A DNA stretch of 13,347 nucleotides from Stenotrophomonas sp. (GCA_003248565.1 QFOV01000073.1:1-13347); one strand, 5' to 3'; shown: positions 5,534-13,136, counted from the first letter of the stretch. Numbers and translations: made by a program. The notes: generated from the letters alone by a model not told the origin.

Positions 5534-6754
5534 GTGACCCAGATCGATAGCAGCACCCTCATGCCCATCCCCTCGGCGGCCACATTGCGAGCCCTCGGCG
5601 AGCGTGTCCAGCATGGGATGCTGGTCTTCAGCGGCAAATTTGAAGTCAGCATCGCCAACGGGCTGGTGCGCGAATTGTTTGGCGTGGATGGCCCGGGCAG
5701 TGTCGATCTTGGTCGCCAGCTTGAGGCCTTGTTGCCGCCGTTCGCGCTGTCGCAGGCCCGTGCTTCGGGTAGCTGGGTCGGCAGCCTGCCGGTTGGCGAG
5801 CGGGTCATCACCCTGCATCTGCACCATCACAGTGATGAGGCCGGCGAAGCCTTCCTGGCGCTGTTCCAGCATATCGACGGCCCGGAAGACTACGAGCGCG
5901 AGCTGCAGCAACGGCATGCCGAGCTGCGTCAGGCCTATCTTCGCTTGAACGGTACCCAGGAAAAGCTGCTGCAGTCGGAGAAGATGGCCTCCATTGGCCA
6001 GCTTGCCGCCGGCGTCGCCCACGAGATCAACAATCCGATCGGCTACGTCCACTCCAACCTGGGCAGCCTGCAGGAGTATCTGCGCAGCCTGTTTACGGTG
6101 ATCGAGGCCTATGAGCGTGCGTTGCGCGCGCCCGATCCGAAGGCCTTGATCCCGGAAATCGATGATATCCGCGACCGTCTGGACATCGATTTCATCAGTC
6201 GCGACCTGCCGCAGCTGATGGCTGAATCACGCGAAGGCATCGAGCGGGTGACCCGCATCGTGCGCGATCTCAAGGATTTCTCGTATTCCGGCCGCGACGA
6301 GTCGTGGAAGCTGGTCGACCTGCATGCCGGCCTCGAATCGACCATCAACATCATCTGGAACGAGCTCAAGTACAAGGTCACGCTGGAACGTCGCTACGGC
6401 GAACTGCCGATGATCGAATGCCTGCCATCGGAGCTCAACCAGGTCTATATGAACCTGCTGCTCAACGCCGGCCATGCGATTGCCGATCGCGGCAACATCG
6501 TGGTCAGCACCGGCGTCAATGGCGATGAAGTGTGGGTTGAGTTCAAGGATGACGGCGCGGGTATTTCGCCGGAGTTGCGGCAGCGCATCTTCGACCCGTT
6601 CTTCACCACCAAGCCGGTCGGCAGCGGTACCGGGCTTGGCCTGTCGATCTCCTACGGCATCATCAACAAGCATCACGGCCGCATCGACCTGGACAGCACG
6701 GTAGGCGAGGGCTCCTGCTTCCGCATCGTGCTGCCGATCCGCCAGCCGAAGTAA
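5534..6754 (+). CDS. Cytoplasmic PAS-like sensor histidine kinase
   Basis: This is a 406-residue soluble two-component histidine kinase with no membrane segment. Residues about 20-115 look like a divergent PAS sensor. Residues 120-155 form a coiled-coil linker. The H box follows, with phospho-accepting His163 in GVAHEINNPIGYVHSNLG. The ATPase domain has the N box (LNQVYMNLLLNAGHAI, N302/N307/N311), G1 (DDGAGI, 339-344), F box (FDPFFTTKP) and G2 (GSGTGLGLS). All catalytic motifs are intact. The start is a GTG without a clear ribosome site; ATG at 5561 is an alternative (397 residues). TATAGT at 5496 may be a -10 element but lacks a convincing -35. The H-box type (HEINNPIGYVxSN) often accompanies receivers with the FLTKPW ending seen in the convergent gene at 6983, so it may phosphorylate that regulator. 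It may correspond to RavA of Xanthomonas, which I cannot confirm. Confidence 0.88.
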   Translation: MTQIDSSTLMPIPSAATLRALGERVQHGMLVFSGKFEVSIANGLVRELFGVDGPGSVDLGRQLEALLPPFALSQARASGSWVGSLPVGERVITLHLHHHSDEAGEAFLALFQHIDGPEDYERELQQRHAELRQAYLRLNGTQEKLLQSEKMASIGQLAAGVAHEINNPIGYVHSNLGSLQEYLRSLFTVIEAYERALRAPDPKALIPEIDDIRDRLDIDFISRDLPQLMAESREGIERVTRIVRDLKDFSYSGRDESWKLVDLHAGLESTINIIWNELKYKVTLERRYGELPMIECLPSELNQVYMNLLLNAGHAIADRGNIVVSTGVNGDEVWVEFKDDGAGISPELRQRIFDPFFTTKPVGSGTGLGLSISYGIINKHHGRIDLDSTVGEGSCFRIVLPIRQPK

Positions 6755-6828
6755 TCGGCGGGCGCGGCTGCAGGATCGTGGGATTGCAGGACTGTGGGAG
6801 CGGCGTCAGCCGCGAAGCTGGTGGCGTG

Positions 6829-6857
6829 TCGGTGATTGCAATATCTGCAATCACCGA
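6829..6857. repeat. Perfect 12-bp hairpin inside the REP doublet
   Basis: TCGGTGATTGCA (6829-6840), loop ATATC, TGCAATCACCGA (6846-6857): twelve perfectly paired bases with a 5-nt loop. There is no T-run after it on either strand, so it is not a standard intrinsic terminator. It is AT-richer than the REP arms and is not seen in the other two doublets. Confidence 0.7.
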
Positions 6858-6881
6858 TGTCCTGCAGGCGGCCTTTCATCG

Positions 6882-6909
6882 ATGCATCCTGCAATTGCGC
6901 CGGATGCAT
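6882..6909. repeat. Second inverted repeat inside the REP doublet
   Basis: ATGCATCC (6882-6889) and GGATGCAT (6902-6909) are perfect inverted repeats with a 12-nt spacer. Function is unknown. It lies between the 12-bp hairpin and the right REP arm. Confidence 0.5.
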
Positions 6910-6982
6910 GTGGGTCTGAGTTGTCAGTAGCTTCGCGGCTTATGCCGCTCCCACAAAAAACAGGGAAAGGACTGGCTGAAAC

Positions 6983-8713
6983 CTACGCCGCCCCCACACC
7001 CTGCTTTTCATCATGGGTGCGGAAGGCCTGGCGGATGTGTTCGCGCAGCTCGTCGTCATTCCATGGTTTGGTCAGGAAACGGTAGATCGCACCGCGGTTG
7101 ATCGCGTCGGTGACGGTGTTCAGATCGGTATAGCCCGAGAGCACCAGGCGGATGGTGTCCGGATACAACATCTTTACCCGGCCAAGGAACTCGGTGCCGC
7201 TCATGTCGCTCATGCGCTGGTCGGACAGGATCACCTGCACGTCATTGATTGCCAGCAGATCGAAGGCGTCACGCACATTGCCGGCGGCGAGGATCCGGTA
7301 ACCATCGCGGCGGAACAGGCGCACCAGCGAGCGCAGTACGTTTTCTTCGTCGTCCAGCAGCAGCAGCGTGCGGTCAGGACGGGTTTCGGCGAATGCCTCC
7401 GGCCGCAGGTAGCGGCGCCGCAAGGTCATGCCGGCGGCGTCGGCTGACATCGGCTCGCCAAACAGATAGCCCTGGAACACATCGCAGTCATTGCGGCGCA
7501 GGAAGCCAAGCTGGGCCTGCGATTCCACGCCGTTGGCGATCACCGTCATGCCCAACTGGTGGCCCATGGCGATGATGGCGCGGCTGATCGCGGCCTCACG
7601 GTTTGCCGCAGGTGCACTCTTGATGAAGCTGCGGTCGATCTTGAGCTTGTCCACGGGATAGCGGACCAGTGCGCTCAGGCTCGAATCACCGGTACCGAAG
7701 TTGTCCAGGCACAGGCTGATGCCTTCGTTGCGCAGGTTGGCCAGGGTCTCGTGGACGAAGTTGACGTTGTTGGTCAGCGCGCTTTCGTTGATTTCAAGGG
7801 TCAGCATGCGTGCAGGCACACCGATGGACTGCAGCATCGCCATTACTTCGGTGAAGAAGTTCGGGCGCAGCAGCTGCAGGGTCGATACGTTGACCGCCAC
7901 GTTGAAATCTTCGAACCCCTGATCACGCCAGACCTTGGCTTGGCGCAGTGTCGTTTCCAGTACCCAGGCGCCGATCTGCACGATGATCCCGAGCCGCTCG
8001 GCGGTACGCATGAAGCGTTCGGGCACCAGCATGCCCAGGGTAGGGGACTGCCAGCGCAGCAGCGCCTCCATGCCCATGACGTGACCATCGCGGGCGCTGA
8101 CCAGCGGTTGGTAGCGCAGCCGCAGTTCTCCGTTGTCGATGGCGTCAACCAGCTGCCGCGAGATGATGCTCTCGCTGTGCGCACTGCTGGGCTTGTGCAA
8201 TACGTGCACGTGCACCGCGTTGCCGCCTTCGCGACCGGCCTGGTGCAGGGCGTCTTCGGCCAGATCGAGTACGCCGGTCGCGGTATTGGAATGCTCGGGG
8301 CAGAGGCCAACCCCGATCTTGGCGGTCAGGAACAGGGTGTAGGGCAGCACCGACAATGGCAGCTCGATCTGCTGGCGTACCTGCTCGGCGAAGAGCTCCG
8401 GCGCCGGTGTCTGGCTGCTGCGCGGTACCGCGATCAGGAATTCGTCGCTGCCGTGCCGCCACAGCTTGCCGCGGTCACCCAGAAAGCCGCGCAGGCGCTC
8501 GGCGATCAGGATCAAAGCCTGGTCGCCTACCTCGGCGCTCATGTTCTCGTTGACCGAGGCGAAGTGGTCGATGTCCAGGTGCAGCAGCATCAACGACGTG
8601 CCGGTGCGGTTGGCGGCGTCCACCAAGGTGGCCAGCTCGGGATTGCCTGCACCCAGCCGTGCAGGGCGCGCGTCGTTGCGGTCACCGAGCGAAGGAGGGC
8701 TGTTGTTCCACAT
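6983..8713 (-). CDS. GGDEF-EAL-REC response regulator with degenerate active sites
   Basis: This gene encodes a 576-residue response regulator with the unusual order GGDEF, EAL, then a C-terminal receiver. The GGDEF domain (about 25-170) has GSDEF at 88-92 instead of GGDEF. It lacks the upstream RxxD inhibitory site, and the metal-site segment reads LDIDHFASVNE. The EAL domain (about 182-430) keeps E216, N275, E307, D337, K358 and Q414. However, the second Asp of DDFG is N338, and AEGVE reads ANGVE, with N394 replacing the catalytic Glu. The receiver (about 448-565) is complete: D454/D455, phospho-acceptor D498, S526 and K549. The ATG start at 8711-8713 has AAGGA 9 nt upstream. A GTG at 8735-8737 overlapping the kinase stop codon would add 8 residues. 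It is coupled to the upstream kinase gene. The architecture and flagellar location resemble Xanthomonas RavR. I infer a phosphorylation-controlled c-di-GMP binder or weak phosphodiesterase. Confidence 0.88.
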   Translation of the reverse strand: MWNNSPPSLGDRNDARPARLGAGNPELATLVDAANRTGTSLMLLHLDIDHFASVNENMSAEVGDQALILIAERLRGFLGDRGKLWRHGSDEFLIAVPRSSQTPAPELFAEQVRQQIELPLSVLPYTLFLTAKIGVGLCPEHSNTATGVLDLAEDALHQAGREGGNAVHVHVLHKPSSAHSESIISRQLVDAIDNGELRLRYQPLVSARDGHVMGMEALLRWQSPTLGMLVPERFMRTAERLGIIVQIGAWVLETTLRQAKVWRDQGFEDFNVAVNVSTLQLLRPNFFTEVMAMLQSIGVPARMLTLEINESALTNNVNFVHETLANLRNEGISLCLDNFGTGDSSLSALVRYPVDKLKIDRSFIKSAPAANREAAISRAIIAMGHQLGMTVIANGVESQAQLGFLRRNDCDVFQGYLFGEPMSADAAGMTLRRRYLRPEAFAETRPDRTLLLLDDEENVLRSLVRLFRRDGYRILAAGNVRDAFDLLAINDVQVILSDQRMSDMSGTEFLGRVKMLYPDTIRLVLSGYTDLNTVTDAINRGAIYRFLTKPWNDDELREHIRQAFRTHDEKQGVGAA

Positions 8714-8722
8714 CGGGCGAGG

Positions 8723-8727
8723 TCCTT
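8723..8727 (-). promoter_or_regulatory. Ribosome site deciding the response-regulator start
   Basis: AAGGA on the minus strand sits 9 nt before the ATG at 8711-8713. The alternative GTG at 8735-8737 has no comparable site. The ribosome site lies 7 bp beyond the kinase stop codon, favouring coupled re-initiation at the ATG. Confidence 0.6.
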
Positions 8728-8733
8728 GGGGGG

Positions 8734-9978
8734 TCACTGTGCGTCCATTGCGTAGGGTAAACGCAGATCAATACGGGTGCCCGCACCCGGCGCGGTCTCG
8801 ATATGCAGGCTGCCGCCGGCACTCTGTGCGCGTTCGCGCATCACGATCATGCCAAGGCCGCGCGGGCCGGCGGGGTCAAAGCCTTCGCCATCGTCCACGA
8901 CCTGCAGGTGCAGGTCGCCGGTGTCGCTGTTGCGCAACGACAGCGATACCTGGCTGGCGCTGGCGTGGCGCAGAGCGTTGGTCAGGCTTTCCTGGGCAAT
9001 ACGGAAACAGGCCTGCTCGACCTCGTTGCTGGGACGACGCGGCAGCGCATCCACATCCAGCAGAAGTTCAACGTCGGTGGAGCGGAACAGCAGCCCGGCC
9101 TGCCAACGCAGCGCAGCCTCCAGGCCCAACGCGTCGAGCTGCGGCGGTCGCAACAGCATCGACAGATTGCGTAGCTTGATCACCGTGCTGTCTGCCAGCT
9201 CGATGATCTGGTCGATGTCGTCCTGACGGCGCGGCTTGTTTTCTTCATCGCGGGCGGCGCAGGCGGCCAGTTTCATTGCGGTGATGGCCTGGCCGATGTC
9301 GTCATGCAGATCGCGTGAAATGGAGCGACGCTCATCCTCCTGCAACGAAAACAAGCGGCCCGCCATGGCCTGCAGCTCGGCGTTGCTGGTGGCCAGGGCA
9401 ACCCGGCCATGTTCCAGCTCACTCAAATCGCGGATGACAAAGAGTTGGCAGGCTTTGCCATCATGGTGCAGCTGCTGGGTGATCACCATGGCATGAAAAG
9501 GCTCGCCGCCCATCCGTGACAGCTGCACCGGGAGCTCGCTCTTGCTTGAACGCGGGCCATGCCTGCCGAGGTTGGTCAGCGACTGGATGGCGCCATCGCT
9601 GCGACCGGCGCCCATGCCAAGAATGCCGCGTGCGGCTGGATTGGCATAAAGAACGGTATCGCCGTCGGCGATAACTACGCCGTCATGCAGTAGCGCTCCC
9701 AGCTGTTCGAACTCGGCAGGCAGCCGGCCATGCAAGTGCGCTGCCGGCATCCATGACCGGAGCTGGTACCAGAGCAGCATCAGCGCCGCACAGATCGCCA
9801 CCGCGATGGCCGTCACACTTTGGCTCCGCCAGCCCGATGAGTCCGCATCCGTTGCCAGCAATACCGCCGCACCGGCCGTCAAAAAAACGGCCAAACCAAG
9901 CAGCCAAAGCATGCGTACGCGCCGCCGCAGGAGTGCGAAGGGCACGGGTGGAGCGGAAGTGGCCGGATCGGCTTGCAT
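8734..9978 (-). CDS. Membrane-bound PAS / HisKA_3 sensor histidine kinase
   Basis: This is a 414-residue NarX/DegS-class histidine kinase. Two membrane helices lie near the N-terminus (about 24-43 and 54-73), separated by only about ten residues. A PAS domain follows (about 90-185, with DGVVIADGDTVLYANPAARG). A HisKA_3 dimerisation domain carries His225 in ERRSISRDLHDDIGQAI. The ATPase domain has the N box (ESLTNALRHA, N334), the G1 box (DDGEGF, 362-367) and GLGMIVMRERA. The motifs are intact. The ATG at 9976-9978 is preferred over a TTG seven codons upstream; neither has a clear ribosome site. The stop codon lies within 25 bp of the response-regulator start, so the two form an operon and probably a cognate pair. 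HisKA_3 kinases more often pair with LuxR-type regulators, which makes this pairing uncommon. It resembles RavS of Xanthomonas, a PAS kinase paired with RavR; unconfirmed. Confidence 0.88.
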   Translation of the reverse strand: MQADPATSAPPVPFALLRRRVRMLWLLGLAVFLTAGAAVLLATDADSSGWRSQSVTAIAVAICAALMLLWYQLRSWMPAAHLHGRLPAEFEQLGALLHDGVVIADGDTVLYANPAARGILGMGAGRSDGAIQSLTNLGRHGPRSSKSELPVQLSRMGGEPFHAMVITQQLHHDGKACQLFVIRDLSELEHGRVALATSNAELQAMAGRLFSLQEDERRSISRDLHDDIGQAITAMKLAACAARDEENKPRRQDDIDQIIELADSTVIKLRNLSMLLRPPQLDALGLEAALRWQAGLLFRSTDVELLLDVDALPRRPSNEVEQACFRIAQESLTNALRHASASQVSLSLRNSDTGDLHLQVVDDGEGFDPAGPRGLGMIVMRERAQSAGGSLHIETAPGAGTRIDLRLPYAMDAQ

Positions 9979-10012
9979 GGTGAGCGAGGGTTTGGACAAG
10001 CGTCGGCGCAGT

Positions 10013-10039
10013 TTAACGGCTTGTGCACATAGCGCACGA
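10013..10039 (-). promoter_or_regulatory. Possible sigma-28-like promoter of the PAS kinase gene
   Basis: On the minus strand GCCGTTAA (10013-10020) is a good sigma-28 -10 element, but the -35 position 15 nt upstream reads TCGT, only half matching TAAA or TCAA. The predicted start near 10006 would leave a leader of about 28 nt before the ATG. This is a weak call. Confidence 0.25.
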
Positions 10040-10047
10040 CGAAGTGC

Positions 10048-10074
10048 TCAATTCTGCCGAGTTGGTGCCGTTAT
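10048..10074 (+). promoter_or_regulatory. Sigma-28 (FliA) promoter of the multi-PAS GGDEF-EAL gene
   Basis: TCAA (10048-10051), a 15-nt spacer and GCCGTTAT (10067-10074) match the sigma-28 pattern with ideal spacing. The ten bases GCCGTTATCG are identical to the -10 region of the flgM promoter at 4771-4780. The predicted start is near 10081, 34 nt before the chosen GTG. Confidence 0.65.
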
Positions 10075-10101
10075 CGAATGGGTACCCGGTTTGTCGGGCG
10101 T

Positions 10102-10105
10102 GGAG
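10102..10105 (+). promoter_or_regulatory. Ribosome site deciding the GTG start of the multi-PAS gene
   Basis: GGAG lies 9 nt before the GTG at 10115. The other in-frame candidates downstream of the predicted transcription start (TTG 10091, GTG 10100) have poorer upstream sequence. Confidence 0.5.
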
Positions 10106-10114
10106 ATAGATCGC

Positions 10115-12889
10115 GTGGATCGCGGCGTCATAGCTAGCCTGCTTCGTCACCCGTTGAATGCGGCCGTCGTGCTGCTGGACACGGACGGGCAACCATTGGC
10201 CGCCAATGGCATGGCCAGGGAGCTGGGCCTGCCCGAACGCCTGTCACGTTATTGCGCGCAACTTGCCGGCATCCGGCAGCGGCTGGACCGGCACGAGGCA
10301 GTGGCCTGCCCGCTGCCCGGTGCCGGCGAGCGGTTGGACGGCTGGCTCAGCGTGGTCCAGTCGCCCTCGGCGGTGCCGTTGGGGTATTTGTACTCGCTGG
10401 CCAGCGATACCGAGGCGCGCAATGCCCGTTGGGCGATGGCGATGGAATCGGCAGGCCACAGTCTGTGGGACTGGGATATCGTCAGCGACGCGGTCACCCG
10501 CGCCAGTCCGGCGCATGTCGCCAACGCGGCGCAACCTGGCATCGGCCTGCTTGACGAAGTCCATCCGGACGACCAACTGCAGCTGCGCCAGGCCATTGCC
10601 GCGCACCTGCATGACCCGCAGGTGCCCTTTGCCTGCCAGTTTCGCCTGCGTCAGGCTGACGGCAGCTGGCATTGGGTGCTGGATCGCGGCCAGGTAGTTA
10701 CTCGCGCAGGGGACGGTCAGCCGTTGCGGATGGTTGGTACGTATACCGATATCCAGCAACAGAAGTCGCTGGAGGACGAGCTGCGTTCGCAGCAGGCCCT
10801 GCTGCGCCGCGCCCAGCGTGTGGCTGGCATGGGCAGCTGGGTATGGGAGCCGCAGCGCAAGCGCGTGCAGTGGTCTGAGGAATTTGCCGCCGCCATTGGC
10901 TGGAGCAATGCCGCGCTACCGACCGGACGGCAGTGGTTGCGCAATCTGAACAGCGATGCCCGTACGCATCTGTTCTGCAGCTGGCGGCGCCTGCTGGATG
11001 AGGCCAAAGGTGGCAGCTTCGATATCACCTGGGGTCGCGACCCGGTGACCCAGCAGCAGCTGCGCATCTGGGTGGAGCTTGATTACGATACCGCCGGCAG
11101 CCTGCACCGCGTGTTGGGGCAGGTGCAGAACATCAGCAATCAGCGCCGTACCGATGCCTTGATCCGCTGGCGCACCGAATTGCTGAACCGCGTGTCCGCG
11201 CTGGGCCGTATCGGCGGCTGCGAGATCGAGGTCAGTACCCGCGCGATGCAATGGACCGAGGAGTGCTACCGCATCCACGGCCTGCGCAAGGCGCCGATGA
11301 CCCTGGACCAGGCATTGGACCTGTACATCCCGGACTCGCGCGACAACTTCGAGTCGGCGTTGCTGCGCATCGCCGAAGGCGGGCTGCCGGAACAGCTTGA
11401 TCTGTGCTTCTATCGTCCGTCCGGGCAGCGGGTGTGGGTGCAGGTGCTGATCGAACTGGACCAGCGTGATGGCTTGCCCGAACGATTCGTGGTGCTGTTC
11501 CGCGACATCACCCGCGAACGCGAGGCCGATGAACGGCTGGAACTGCTGGCCCACTACGACCTGCTGACCGGCCTGCCCAATCGCATGCTGCTGCGTGAGC
11601 AGGGCTCGGAAGCGATCATCGAGGCGCGCGAACGCGGTGCCGTCCTGGCGATGCTGTTCATCGACCTGGACGGCTTCAAAAGTATCAACGACACCTTCGG
11701 TCACGCCACCGGCGACATGTTGCTGAAGGCCGCGGCGGCGCGCCTGCACCAGAACCTGCGCAACGCTGACCTGTTCGCTCGCTTCAACGGTGATGAGTTC
11801 ATCGTGATCCTGCGCAACCTGGTTGAGCCTGATGACGCCGGTCATGTGGCGCGCAAGCTGATTGCCTCGCTGGCCGAGCCGCTCTACCGCGAGGATGTCA
11901 CCTTGAAGGTTGGCGCCAGTGTGGGTATCGCGCTGCTGGACGAAGGGCGTAATGACTTCGACAGCCTGCTGCGTGCGGCCGATGCGGCCATGCATGCGGC
12001 CAAGGAGGCCGGTCGCAATACCTACCAGTATTACAGCCAGGATGCGTTGGCTCGCACCCAGCGCCGGGTCGAGATCGAACATGCATTGCATGGGGCGGTC
12101 GAACGCGACGAGTTCAGCCTGGTCTACCAGCCGCTGGTGCACGCCAATGGCGACGCCATTCCCTCGATCGAAGCGCTGCTGCGCTGGAACAGCGGCAGGA
12201 TCGGCTCATGCAGTCCCGCCGAGTTCATCCCGATTGCCGAGAAATGCGGCGAGATCATCCATATCGGTGACTGGGTACTACAGGAAGTCTGCCGGCAGGC
12301 GGTGGTCTGGCAGCAGGCCGGGTTGAAGTTCGAGCGCATCGCGGTCAACGTCTCGGCCTTGCAGCTGCGTGATCGCGGCTTTGCCGAGCGCGTTGTCAGC
12401 ATCTGCCAGCAGTACGGCTGGCCGCCACAACGGCTGGAGCTGGAGCTGACCGAGTCGGCGCTGATCCGCGACACCGATGCGCTGCGCCAGTGTTTTGATG
12501 TCTTCGAACAGCACGGCATTCCGCTTGCGGTGGATGATTTCGGTACCGGTTTCTCCAACCTGCATTACCTGAACCGTTTTCCGGTGCAGCGACTGAAGAT
12601 CGATCGCAGCTTCGTGCAGGGCATGTTGCACGACGTCGGCACCGCCGAGGTTACCCAGGCCATCGTGCACCTGGGTCATGCGCTGGGCATGTTGGTGGTG
12701 GCGGAGGGCGTGGAAACCCCGGCCGAAGCAACGATGCTGATCCAGCAGGGCTGCGATGAACTGCAGGGCTATCTGTTCTCGCGACCACTGCGACCGCGCG
12801 AGATGGTGCAGTGGCTGCGCAGCGGTCCGGGCGAGTTGCTTGAATCGCCGAGCCAGGGCGCGATCACCACAGTCAGCGCAACCCACTGA
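10115..12889 (+). CDS. Multi-PAS diguanylate cyclase / phosphodiesterase (PAS-GGDEF-EAL)
   Basis: This gene encodes a 924-residue c-di-GMP turnover protein without membrane segments. A PAS-like N-terminus (about 5-95) is followed by three PAS/PAC units (about 109-217, 235-342 and 365-467). The GGDEF domain (475-637) has LFIDLDGFKSINDTFGHATG intact. Its signature reads NGDEF (558-562), and the RNAD inhibitory site (549-552) is placed five residues before it. The EAL domain (about 648-905) has every catalytic residue seen: EAL 686-688, N in NVSALQL, E in ELTES, DDFG (D807, D808), K828, AEGVE (E864) and Q884. It is therefore probably an active phosphodiesterase, with cyclase activity uncertain because of NGDEF. 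The frame is open back to 9806, but a start there would overlap the divergent kinase gene; the sigma-28 promoter and GGAG support the GTG at 10115. It is monocistronic, with a terminator after the stop codon. Confidence 0.88.
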   Translation: MDRGVIASLLRHPLNAAVVLLDTDGQPLAANGMARELGLPERLSRYCAQLAGIRQRLDRHEAVACPLPGAGERLDGWLSVVQSPSAVPLGYLYSLASDTEARNARWAMAMESAGHSLWDWDIVSDAVTRASPAHVANAAQPGIGLLDEVHPDDQLQLRQAIAAHLHDPQVPFACQFRLRQADGSWHWVLDRGQVVTRAGDGQPLRMVGTYTDIQQQKSLEDELRSQQALLRRAQRVAGMGSWVWEPQRKRVQWSEEFAAAIGWSNAALPTGRQWLRNLNSDARTHLFCSWRRLLDEAKGGSFDITWGRDPVTQQQLRIWVELDYDTAGSLHRVLGQVQNISNQRRTDALIRWRTELLNRVSALGRIGGCEIEVSTRAMQWTEECYRIHGLRKAPMTLDQALDLYIPDSRDNFESALLRIAEGGLPEQLDLCFYRPSGQRVWVQVLIELDQRDGLPERFVVLFRDITREREADERLELLAHYDLLTGLPNRMLLREQGSEAIIEARERGAVLAMLFIDLDGFKSINDTFGHATGDMLLKAAAARLHQNLRNADLFARFNGDEFIVILRNLVEPDDAGHVARKLIASLAEPLYREDVTLKVGASVGIALLDEGRNDFDSLLRAADAAMHAAKEAGRNTYQYYSQDALARTQRRVEIEHALHGAVERDEFSLVYQPLVHANGDAIPSIEALLRWNSGRIGSCSPAEFIPIAEKCGEIIHIGDWVLQEVCRQAVVWQQAGLKFERIAVNVSALQLRDRGFAERVVSICQQYGWPPQRLELELTESALIRDTDALRQCFDVFEQHGIPLAVDDFGTGFSNLHYLNRFPVQRLKIDRSFVQGMLHDVGTAEVTQAIVHLGHALGMLVVAEGVETPAEATMLIQQGCDELQGYLFSRPLRPREMVQWLRSGPGELLESPSQGAITTVSATH

Positions 12890-12910
12890 TCGACGGCAAG
12901 AACAAATACA

Positions 12911-12943
12911 AGCCCGGCTGCCTGATCCGCAGCCGGGTTTCTT
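12911..12943 (+). terminator. Intrinsic terminator after the multi-PAS gene
   Basis: CCCGGCTG (12913-12920), a 9-nt loop and CAGCCGGG (12930-12937) form a perfect 8-bp GC-rich stem followed by TTTCTT. It starts 21 bp after the stop codon. Confidence 0.85.
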
Positions 12944-12948
12944 CGTCC

Positions 12949-13037
12949 TGTGGGAGCGGCGTAAGCCGCGAAGCCGGTGTTGCTGGCAGGCCTTGACCCG
13001 ATGTTATGCGTGCTTCGCGGCTCACGCCGCTCCTGCA
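12949..13037. repeat. REP doublet (REPIN), copy A of a repeated pair
   Basis: A 26-nt left arm (12949-12974, core GGAGCGGCGTAAGCCGCGAA) and an inverted right arm (13012-13037, 3 mismatches) enclose a 37-bp centre that begins CGGTGTTGCTGGCAGGCCTT. Total length is 89 bp. The arm family is the same as the doublet at 6793 but the centre is different. It follows the terminator directly. Confidence 0.8.
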
Positions 13038-13136
13038 AAGATAGCTACGGTGCGCGAGGACATGTGACCCGGCAACGGCTGCAGAGCATCAATTCTCCAC
13101 TGCTTCTGCCTTGACCGAGCCAGTTTGCTCAACGGA

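Larger units (their letters stand above)
6793..6955. repeat. Inverted REP doublet (REPIN) between convergent genes
   Basis: A 27-nt arm starting TGTGGGAGCGGCGTCAGCCG (6793-6819) is inverted against a 27-nt arm at 6929-6955 ending TTATGCCGCTCCCACA, with 2 mismatches. Each arm contains its own GCGGC...GCCGC palindrome. The arms enclose 109 bp of unrelated sequence with two further hairpins. Two REPs in inverted orientation match the REPIN form mobilised in trans by RAYT transposases; no transposase is in the window. It occupies most of the 228-bp gap between the two convergent signalling genes. Confidence 0.75.

Noticed and set aside
7559..8755. Plus-strand open frame of 398 codons
   Set aside because: It is antisense to the GGDEF-EAL-REC gene, whose domains and active-site motifs are clear.
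9806..10114. Upstream part of the multi-PAS open frame, including ATG codons at 9806 and 9977
   Set aside because: It overlaps the divergent kinase gene and precedes the sigma-28 promoter; the residues are basic and Cys/Arg-rich, unlike the rest of the protein.
10916..12142. Minus-strand open frame of 408 codons
   Set aside because: It is a shadow of the multi-PAS-GGDEF-EAL gene; no recognisable motif, and the opposite strand carries intact conserved motifs across the same bases.
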